DNA of 64,000 nt from Cydia pomonella (lineage: Eukaryota > Arthropoda > Insecta > Lepidoptera > Tortricidae): the NCBI RefSeq assembly GCF_033807575.1, contig NC_084704.1, positions 12,113,056 through 12,177,055 on the forward strand, in the 5' to 3' direction. The notes under the pieces were generated by a model. The model was not told the origin of the DNA, searched no databases, and saw only the letters and a list, made by a program, of their open reading frames with translations. A program made the translations under genes and the position numbers. The first letter of the stretch is position 1; the number at the start of each line of letters is the position of its first letter. Below are positions 56,260 to 64,000 of the stretch, one piece after another.

Positions 56260-59200
56260 AATAAAATACAAAAAATATGGTGTTTTTATTAAATTTTAAA
56301 CTTTTATTTCATTAATTAATTATTACGAATGAAGACTCGTAGAGTGGTTTGGAACGATGCGGTCTGACTTATTTCGGGGGTCTATTATAAACCGTCAATA
56401 TACCGTTGAATTACTTATGCACTTTTTTGTCTCTTTCTTTTTGCTAATGACCTGAAAGGGATAAAGATAATAGAATCCAAATACTTCGAACAGTTCGAAC
56501 TTGTATTAGGCCCCGCACGTTGAAATGACATTGGAATCTAAAGGTCACTTGAATGTTATTTTGTCTCACTCGGTGAGCAAAATGCGATTTTGCTCACTGT
56601 TTTTAAGCAGCAAATTACCCTTGTTCAAGCTGCTGACGTGAAAACAACTATTTTTCACTATAAAATAAAGTTAAATTTATTTTGTAATGTACAATTTCAG
56701 CTCTTTCAAATGAGACCCCCATTTGACCTAGTAACTAGACTGAAATTTTGCCCCCTCTTCATATTGGACATTTTCCATAGTTAATAAAAATAGAATAAAA
56801 AAATAATACTTTCAATATATGTGGGTTAGTGTTGTTCAAAACTATTCCAAATTTCAATAGCTTAAGTGGTTCTCGAGATATTTAGCGATGTGACAGACAG
56901 ATAGACAAACGGACGGACAGAGTCGCAACATGAGGGTTCCTTTTTGGTACGGAATCCTAAAAATTATTTTCAGGGATTTAAATATCGGTCGTTAAAAGGT
57001 TCATAATTTTCACATCTGACGACATTTGTATAAATATTTGTCATGATTTATATCAATCAATGGCGGACGTGATCGCATACCAGGAGGAAAGGTCAGACAT
57101 AGCCCAATGGGCAAGTAGGATCTAATTTGCTGGTTTTTTCTTTGAAATACCTGTGCTAAGTTGTTCATATTAGGCCAACTGATGATCCCGCAGTTTTAAG
57201 GACGCTTCTGCTACTGTCAAGATGGGGTGTAAAACCAGAAAATTAGAAATTAACTATGGGCGCCGGTTGCCGGTTAAAACTTGCGGCGAAAGATATGGGC
57301 GTCGCGCGGGTTTTTTTAGCTATTATCTTAATTACTCTGGAAATATAGTATACCTCTGAATAACATTTTGCTCGTCAAATTCCTCGGCTATATCACTAGC
57401 TATTTTATACTAAAATTATCTAGTTTTGGTATGCAGGCCACTAAAAATAAATGGAAACTAGACATGTATTCGTGATTTGATACGATTGAGCCAACAATAA
57501 ACCTTTAGGTTTTAGTTGGAGACTGTCCTTGCAAATATAGTCTAGGGTCCATGTGATTTTTTCATAGCATTTGCCTTTGACTAAAATTTGTATAAATTAA
57601 ATTTAAAAAAAACAAACTTCTGCGCTGGGATGCACATCTGTTACACTCGCTTTTCGAGTTTTTAGTGTGTTTTTGCATTTTAGCTACAAACCGGCTAATA
57701 TTATTTACACACGTGAATGTCACTTTCATGTTGTTATTTATATAAGAGCTTTCTAGTAACTTTTCATAATAATTTACCAAACAAAGTGTATTGTAAAAAT
57801 CTGTGGAATTTAAAGGGCTTCCTATATAAAAAGAGAATCAGAGATGGCTCAGAAATGATGATATGCATACTTGACACATAATTTATAAAATCTAAAAGAC
57901 ACAACACTATGCGTGTTTAAAAAATAGACGAATGCTCCTAATATTAACAGGATTTTGGCTAGCAGTAGTTACAAGGTAAGGTACTTACCTATATTAGACA
58001 TCTTAGGCATCATTCGAGCATAAAATAGTTATTCGTATTGACCGGAACTGTACTCCGGAATGCCAATACAATTCTAAGTAAAATACAATCACAAATGCAC
58101 TTATTTTATAAACAATTCGATGAATCATTTACGAGAAGAATTTAAAGTCTTCCCGAACGCACGGAATTCCTAAATGTGGTCATGTTTTGAGCAGTTTAAA
58201 CAATGTCCGAAAGTATTATTTTAGTTTGTTGACTGATGAGGCAATGATTTGCGAGATGATCTCATGTATGGGTGCAGGTCATTCTCGCGAATAATTATAC
58301 AGTGTATGATTAAGCGAAGAGCGTATACCTGCCGTCACTAGGATCAGTCTAAAAATTAAAAAGTGCTTCGTGATTTGAGGAGGTATCTCAGTGTTTTATT
58401 AGGAGACAAGGTCGTTGACATAGATTCTATTCGAGAGCTGCTAGACTTTTGACAGTGGGTGGGTTACTTTGCGCGTAAGACCTATGGCCGAAGAAAAAAA
58501 GCCAAGAACCTTTTTTTTTACCCCGTACCCGAAACCCGGTGCGCTCGCCAAGGTGTACCTACCAACGGGCGTAGTGGTCAAAATGACAGGATTCTTGAGT
58601 CTCAACCCTGTTAAAATCTCTTGGTATTTGTTTAAGAATACCTAGACAAGGTGGAAAACTGTACTGCAATTTGGCAAATCAGTAGTTTAAGGCTTTTTGT
58701 AATCTTCATTTGATTAAAAAAAAAAACAACAATTTCTGTAAACACTCTGAGACCCTGACTCTGATGTGTTTGATTTCATTGTACGTACAATGTACATACT
58801 TACATATATGATCCCAGTTTTACAAACACAGAATGGTATATTATATCATCTTGAGATCTTGACATGTTACATTTTTATTGCATTCAACTCAACAGAGGAG
58901 AAAAAATCTTATGCAAGACGAAAATTAGAACGAAGCTAACAGAAACCGTAACGACTGGAATTTAATCAGCCATAGTTATGAAAGCCAGTACTTACGAGTT
59001 CAGAAAATATTCACTGAAAAAGAAGCGCGATAGCTCTCGTCTGACCTCGCCTGTCCATATTCCGTAATATTGACACAATAATGATGCCTGTTTACATCAC
59101 ATCCGCTCAAACACGACATTCAAACAAAAGGGCTTTTATAACCTTGTGATTCTGAAAGTGCGTGTTTACTGTATCGTTTGACCGCCTGCCAACGTTTTTG

Positions 59201-60864
59201 GGTCATGAACGAGCGGTTAAGCTCGAGACGGTTTCATTTACCGGTACAGTTGAGTGCGTTTGAGGTTCCTTTTTACGTGGAGACAAGCATGTGTGGAAAG
59301 CGTTTGGGCATTGTTTTTAATGTTATTAAGGGTAATGTGGACTAAGTACCAATTTATAGAGTTGTACTTACAGGTTGAAAAACGCTGTTCAAGTTTTTTT
59401 AGCGTTACCCGTAACCGGTGTTGAAATTCTCTGCTTTACAAGCTTTTATTAAACTTGCCCTGTTAGTAGGTGAGTTAAATCTTGCGTACATATGTAAATC
59501 GACATGCAATGCAATATTATGATGACATGGAGCTGATTTGATGATGGAGACAGGAGGTGGCCATGGGAACTCTGTGATAAAACAACGAAAAATAATTGTG
59601 TTTAGGGTCGTTATAATTGTCTCGATGAGTTTTAGTTGCCTGTGGAAAGAAAAGTACAGTCAGCAATAAAAGCTCGTACCAAAAATTAAATTTTTGTCAT
59701 AAACTTATTTTTTATTATCGTGTGAAATTATTAGGCAAGATAAAATAAAAACTCTTAGGTGGAAGTGAAATTACAACCATATATCCATACATAGTATTAG
59801 TATTCATATTTCAATACATTTTTGTATACCTACCAAATAATTATATATCTTACGCTACATAGGTCCTACTCGTATCCTAAGAGCGTTGCTAAAATCCAAA
59901 TATAATCATTATGTAACAGGTTTTGGTACCCCATATAGGTATTGCATTTGTGACTTACGTGGGTATGCTAAATTTCAGCATACCCTTAAACAAAAAGCGA
60001 GTATTTAACTTGCAACATTTAATTATACAGATAGATATCGGGACAGGAGGAGGCAAATAAAGTGTAGAAAAATAAATTTCGTCACATGTGCTCTATTAGC
60101 ACTTGGCTGAAGTTATCACCGACTAATAAATTACATTTTCATCACCACTGTTAAAAATGACAAAACGTTGACAGAAATATTTGTTTTGCCGTAAATTCAG
60201 AATATTTGTTGTATGTCATTGTGATCTCATCTATAATGCAGAGCTAAACGGTGACATAGAACCCCATAATAATAATTTACACAAAGTCGTATTTTTTTGG
60301 GTTAGTAAAAAAATTATGCATCGCGTTTCTGTTTATTTATATTGTCTTTATGCCGTACAAAGTTGATTACATTAGCATGTGGCTTAGAAATTGCTCATTT
60401 TGTTGCGTTCAATTTCCAACTTATCCAGGAGACATAACGGGAATATTGGCTATATCTAGATTAGGGAATAAAGCCAGGGATGGCTCGTCACTTACAGAGA
60501 CCCTGCGTAACGGGTGTTCTAAAATTGACTCAAGGACCCAACTAATCTAATTAGGGTCTACATATAGCCAAATCCCTCCAGTCCATGAGATGAAGTCTCC
60601 GCTCAGTAGCGCGTAGCGGTATTATAAATTGAAGATAATGAAAAAGATATGGCTGATATTGTCACTGCGAGCTGATGCGGATGGAACGCGAGGCCTAATT
60701 TCCGTTTGACGTCCGTCCAATCGTCGAGTTCGTCAGACGTCGAATATGGCCTGATTGGCCTGCAAAATGTAGGCAGTATTGGTTCTCATTTCAGGAAAAC
60801 AGGCGATAGGAATTCGGCTTTTCTTGCATTAAGGATGAGTAAGGGGTTCGAAAAATAAAATATA
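56260..60864. other. largely featureless; two repeat fragments
   Basis: 56889-56962 (+) is the 3' end of the 'tacggaaccct' repeat ('gacggacagagtcgcaacat', 'ggtacggaatcctaaaa'). 57505-57582 is a diverged relative of the element at 4168-4275 ('ttagttggagactgtccttg'). A perfect 9-bp hairpin GGGTATGCT / AGCATACCC lies at 59961-59985. Short ORFs elsewhere are unrecognised. Confidence 0.55.
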
Positions 60865-60881
60865 TCTATATTATATAAAGC
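60865..60881. repeat. 17-bp direct repeat, left copy
   Basis: TCTATATTATATAAAGC occurs here and again at 63984-64000. The interval between starts is 3119 bases and brackets the two tandem arrays. Confidence 0.85.
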
Positions 60882-61041
60882 TGCAGCCCGAACATTAATC
60901 GACACGAATTGTTCTCCCGGAAGGAGGCGCGGGGGGGATTCGAGTTTGGTACGGCCGTACAGGGGGCGGTCCGGTGACCTCCGGAAAAATCCGACATTCG
61001 GTCTACCGGATCGGGACAGAAAAATGTTTGACGGCCCGGCT
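60882..61041. other. GC-rich lead-in to the 249-bp array
   Basis: Composition changes abruptly near 60900. It contains 'ctcccggaaggaggcgcggg' and an inverted pair 'tacggccgta'. It is not an obvious copy of the following units. Confidence 0.5.
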
Positions 61042-62037
61042 AAACGGTGGGAGATAGTGGGGGGGGTGCTCGACCAAATGTCACAGAGGACCCTGGGCAG
61101 TTTCGGAGGCCGCCATTTTTTTTTCAAAATGGCGGATTCAAAATGGCGGCCGATTTTCAAGTCGGTCCCGGCGCGCTCAAATTTCGGTCACGGAATCTCG
61201 GGGCCCTCTAGATCGGTATGGAAAAAAAAAATTTGGAAAAAATCCAAGATGGCGGACACCGTGGCCACTTTTATTTTGTATGGCAACTTTAAACGGTGAC
61301 AGATAGGTGGGGGGTGCTCGACCAAATGTCATAGAGGGCCCCGAGACAAATGGAATGGCATTTAAAAAAAATTCAAAATGGCCGACTCAAAATGGCGCCG
61401 AAATTTCAAAACGGTCCGAGAGCGCCGAGAACCGGTACGTGGGTACATATGGGCCCCCGCGTTCGAAAAAAAATTTTTTTTTTTTTTTTAGCTCGAAAAA
61501 AAATTTGTATGGGATTTTTTTTCGAATCCCCCACATGCTAAACGGTGAGAGATAGGTCGGGGGAGCTCGACCAAATGTCATAGAGGGCTCCGAGTGGAAT
61601 CTGAATAAGAAAAAAAAAATTCAAAATGGCCGACTTTTTTTTTTTCTAAAACTTCAAAAAGGTCCGAGCGCTCTGAAATTTTGGTCGCGGTATCTCGGAG
61701 CCCCAGTGACTCGTACGGAAAAAAAAAAATTTGGAAAAAATCCAAGATGGCGGAAAAATGGCCAGTTTACTTTTGTATGGCAACTCTCAAACGGTGCGTG
61801 ATAGGTGGGGGGTGCTCGACCAAATGTCATAGAGGGCCCCGAGACAAATAAAACTGCATCAAAAAAAAATTCAAAATGGCCGACTTTTTTTTTTTCTTTT
61901 TTTTATGTTGGTCCGAGCGCGCTGAGATTTTGCATGCGGCTGAGTCTGGGGGCCAAGATTACCATATGAAAAAAAGTTTTTTGGAAAAATCCAAAATGGC
62001 GGCGGACAGGGGCAAAGTCAAATTTTCAAGTAGGTTG
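61042..62037. repeat. 249-bp tandem array, four units, rich in AANATGGC motifs
   Basis: AAACGGTG starts units at 61042, 61291, 61540 and 61789: spacing exactly 249 each time. Each unit has 'gtgctcgaccaaatgtcata' (or variant), 'gagggccccgag', 'caaaatggccgac', an A-rich or T-rich tract and 'atccaagatggcgga'. The fourth unit loses similarity near 62005-62037. About ten AANATGGC sites, matching the Pho/YY1 core, occur between 61126 and 62000, plus an inverted pair CCGCCATTTT / AAAATGGCGG at 61110-61136. Open frames across it follow from the period being a multiple of three. Confidence 0.9.
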
Positions 62038-62507
62038 AGCGAGCCCGAAGGGCGAGCTTCAGGCTGGGAGGCCGAAGGCCGACCCCGCGGAGGGCCGCCA
62101 GGCCCGGAGCTTCACCCCGAGCGGCCAAGCGTGTCCTACTCCCAGTAATTTTGGGCGAGGCCGAAGGCCGAGCTGCGGGCGTGAGGAACAAAGCGAAATC
62201 CTATATAAAACTGTGTTAAGCGAGCCCGACGGGCGAGCTTCAGGCCGGGAGGCCGAAGGCCGACCCCGGCGGAGGGCCGAAGGCCCGGAGCCTTCTCCCC
62301 GACCCCCAAGCGTGCAACTCCCAGTAATTTAAAGCGAGGCCGAAGGCCGAGCTGCGTGCACAAGGTGCTCCCAAGCGTTCTACCAAGTCAACTGTCTTGA
62401 TAAGCGGAGCCGGCGGGCCGAAGGCCCGACGGCGACGCGTCGAGGCTAGCGAAGGCCGAAGGCCGAGCTCCGCGTAGGGCCGAAGGCCCGAAGCGTCACC
62501 TGAGAGG

Positions 62508-62636
62508 GGGAAGTTGGAGCTTAAACACGACCCAATAGGAAAAGTGTCTTAGACAAGCGAAACGGCGGGCCGAAGGCCCGACGTGAGCTTGTCAAGACAC
62601 TTTTACTATTGGGCCGTGTTTAAGCTCCAACTTCCC
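62508..62636. repeat. 50-bp inverted repeat around one GC hairpin
   Basis: GGGAAGTTGGAGCTTAAACA (from 62508, arm to 62558) pairs with 62587-62636 (ending 'taagctccaacttccc') with few mismatches. The loop holds a single GGGCCGAAGGCCC hairpin, so the whole forms a stem with a hairpin at its tip. Confidence 0.85.
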
Positions 62637-63983
62637 GCACTACTCCCGAAGCGAAACCAACCCTCCCCGAGTATCTTAATAAGCGAAGCGGCGGGCCGAA
62701 GGCCCGACGCTGAGCTTCGAAACCCAGCGAAGGCCGAAGGCCGAGCTCCGCGTAGGGCCGAAGGCCCGGAGCGTCCCACTGGATCGCCCAGGCACGCGAG
62801 GCCGAAGGCCGAGCTGCGAGAGTGCGGCCCAAAGCGGAAGTACAATCGCATTACCTTTCCCCTTTGGAAAACAAATATTCTTTATACTAAAAATAACGGG
62901 AAAAGTGCATTTATAGAGCGAACTGGTTACAAGTTAACTGTCTTAATAAGCGAAGCGGCGGGCCGAAGGCCCGACGCTGAGCTTCGAAACCCAGCAAAGG
63001 CCGAAGGCCGAGCTCCGCGTAGGGCCGAAGGCCCGGAGCGTCCCATTGGACCGCCCAAGCACGCGAGACCGAAGGCCGAGCTGCGAGAGTGCGGCCCAAA
63101 TCGGAAGTACAACCGCATTACTTTTCCCCTTTGGAAAACAAATATTCTTTATACTAAAAATAACGGGAAAAGAGCATTTATAGAGCGAACCGGTTACAAG
63201 TTAACTGTCTTAATAAGCGAAGCGGCGGGCCGAAGGCCCGACGCTGAGCTTCGAAACCCAGCGAAGGCCGAAGGCCGAGCTCCGCGTAGGGCCGAAGGCC
63301 CGGAGCGTCCCATTGGACCGCCCAAGCACGCGAGGCCGAAGGCCGAGCTGCGAGAGTGCGGCCCAAATCGGAAGTACAACCGCATTACTTTTCCCCTTTG
63401 GAAAACAAATATTCTTTATACTAAAAATAACGGGAAAAGTGCATTTATAGAGCGAACCGGTTACAAGTTAACTGTCTTAATAAGCGAAGCGGCGGGCCGA
63501 AGGCCCGACGCTGAGCTTCGAAACCCTGCGAAGGCCGAAGGCCGAGCTCCGCGTAGGGCCGAAGGCCCGGAGCGTCCCATTGGATCGCCCAAGCACGCGA
63601 GGCCGAAGGCCGAGCTGCGGGAGTGCGTGCTCGCACGCGGACCATTCCTTGCAAGCAAAAGTACAACTGCTTTACAATTTCCCTTTGGAAAACACAAACT
63701 TTTACACCTAAACAACAGCAACAACAACAAACACTACAACAACAACATATACAACAACATTAATAACAACATACGCGAGGCCGAGTGCATGCTCGCACGC
63801 GCAGCAAAAGTACAACTGCACCACTTCTTCCCTTTGGAAAACAAACTTTTTCACTCAAAAAACGACACCTACAACAACAACTCATCAACAACAACATTAA
63901 CAACAACACTAACAACAACAAAAACAACAAACTACACGACTACCGCGGGGCCCTCGGGCCCCGCGCACCAAGCAAAACTCTAG
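62583..63983 (+). CDS. 466-codon open frame across the array, probably not a gene
   Basis: Because 267 is 3 x 89, one frame stays open and encodes 89-residue repeats of the form LISEAAGRRPDAELRNPAKA, then EGRAPRRAEGPERPIG, KAELRECGPNRKYNR and TNILYTKNNGKSAFIERTGY. It ends in an Asn/Thr-rich tail from CAA-type repeats. The track start is not an established ATG. The opposite strand is also open for 60-90 codons per unit. No known domain. Coding cannot be excluded, but the nucleotide palindromes look like what is being conserved. Confidence 0.15.
   Translation: MSLSRHFYYWAVFKLQLPALLPKRNQPSPSILISEAAGRRPDAELRNPAKAEGRAPRRAEGPERPTGSPRHARPKAELRECGPKRKYNRITFPLWKTNILYTKNNGKSAFIERTGYKLTVLISEAAGRRPDAELRNPAKAEGRAPRRAEGPERPIGPPKHARPKAELRECGPNRKYNRITFPLWKTNILYTKNNGKRAFIERTGYKLTVLISEAAGRRPDAELRNPAKAEGRAPRRAEGPERPIGPPKHARPKAELRECGPNRKYNRITFPLWKTNILYTKNNGKSAFIERTGYKLTVLISEAAGRRPDAELRNPAKAEGRAPRRAEGPERPIGSPKHARPKAELRECVLARGPFLASKSTTALQFPFGKHKLLHLNNSNNNKHYNNNIYNNINNNIREAECMLARAAKVQLHHFFPLENKLFHSKNDTYNNNSSTTTLTTTLTTTKTTNYTTTAGPSGPAHQAKL
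62675..63620. repeat. 267-bp tandem units (three full plus one partial)
   Basis: CTTAATAAGCGAAGCGGCGG starts units at 62675, 62942, 63209 and 63476: spacing exactly 267. Each full unit has four CCGAAGG hairpins in its first 150 bases. An AT-richer half follows ('tcccctttggaaaacaaata', 'taacgggaaaagtgcattta', 'ggttacaagttaactgt'). Units differ at only a few positions. The fourth departs near 63620. A diverged partial unit lies at 62396-62500. Confidence 0.95.
63690..63935. repeat. CAA/AAC-rich simple sequence, two blocks
   Basis: Blocks at about 63710-63770 and 63870-63935 consist of imperfect CAA repeats ('caacaacaacaaacactaca', 'acaacaacattaacaacaac'). Both follow a 'ccctttggaaaacaaac' or 'ccctttggaaaacacaaac' phrase that echoes the 267-bp unit. 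The region is therefore a degenerate continuation of the array with microsatellite growth. Confidence 0.75.
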
Positions 63984-64000
63984 TCTATATTATATAAAGC
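63984..64000. repeat. 17-bp direct repeat, right copy
   Basis: Identical to 60865-60881 up to the last base of the window. It may extend further; that cannot be seen here. Confidence 0.85.

Larger units (their letters stand above)
62030..63640. repeat. GC-rich array of CCGAAGG hairpins
   Basis: By eye about 26 copies of CCGAAGG, mostly as GGCCGAAGGCC or GGGCCGAAGGCCC, occur in 1.6 kb. Each is a short perfect stem with a GAA loop closed by a C-G pair. d(GCGAAGC)-type minihairpins with the same GAA loop are known to be exceptionally stable. The hairpins are mixed with 'gcgagcttc', 'gagctgcg', 'gagctccgcgtag' and 'cggagcgtc' linkers. The part 62030-62500 is irregular; from 62675 it becomes a regular 267-bp array. 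Confidence 0.9.

Noticed and set aside
62030..63640. CRISPR array
   Set aside because: Repeats are irregularly spaced short palindromes and long tandem units without unique spacers, in a eukaryotic context with no cas-like genes.
62583..63983. 466-codon ORF as a genuine repeat-protein gene
   Set aside because: The frame is open because the tandem period is a multiple of three and the GC hairpins lack stops. Antisense frames are open as well, and no domain or start context supports coding. Kept only as a very low-confidence CDS entry.
62030..64000. Bacterial contamination or horizontal transfer of the GC-rich array
   Set aside because: It merges without a break into the 249-bp array and AT-rich halves of its own units, which look like insect repeat DNA. 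No bacterial gene is present.

Overview
The window looks like moth or butterfly (Lepidoptera) nuclear DNA. It is AT-rich, gene-poor and packed with repeats. The lepidopteran call rests on recognisable repeat families: LINE 3' ends with the phrase 'caggcgggccgtatgcttgtttgcc', the 'gtgcgagtcggactcgcc ... tacggaaccctaaaa' dispersed repeat, mariner and hAT elements, and many palindromic MITEs. It is inferred from family recognition, not from a database search. No rRNA, functional tRNA, CRISPR array or bacterial-type operon is visible.

Only one convincing host gene was found, on the + strand. A short GC-rich exon (22680-22786) begins translation at an ATG at 22721. It joins in phase 0 to a 2067-base exon (24329-26395) that ends in phase 0 at a consensus donor. 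The encoded protein (at least 711 residues) is proline-rich and serine-rich with a basic cluster. I do not recognise its family. Its 3' exons were not found and may lie beyond the window. Two weaker exon-like ORFs sit on the - strand at 36831-37204 and 53868-54135.

From 1 to 22 kb the window holds MITEs and fold-back elements, a broken CR1/L2-like LINE with a YADD motif (7600-9290, -), a repeat with a tRNA-like core (10343-10679), a perfect 26-bp hairpin (12001-12056), a tRNA-derived SINE relic (12655-12725, -) and two LINE C-terminal relics (19595-20150 + and 20846-21131 -). From 27 to 46 kb come a LINE tail with RNase H and poly(A) (27188-28126), a D,D37D mariner with intact TIRs and TA duplication (30829-32133), a nest of MITEs inside MITEs (34431-35296), a D,D37E-type mariner relic (42812-43970) and a hAT-like element with an 8-bp target duplication (44083-45220). 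From 46 to 57 kb come a LINE/SINE 3' end with a 19-G run, a 57-bp minisatellite, and a fold-back element with 320-bp arms (55383-56259). Much of 56-60.8 kb is unremarkable.

The most unusual region is 60.9-64 kb. Four 249-bp tandem units carry about ten AANATGGC (Pho/YY1-like) motifs. They run directly into a GC-rich array, partly organised as 267-bp tandem units, in which about 26 copies of a CCGAAGG hairpin core occur in 1.6 kb. A 17-bp direct repeat lies at 60865 and again at the very end of the window. Both period lengths are multiples of three, so long open frames result, including one of 466 codons. I regard these as probable repeat artefacts rather than proven genes.
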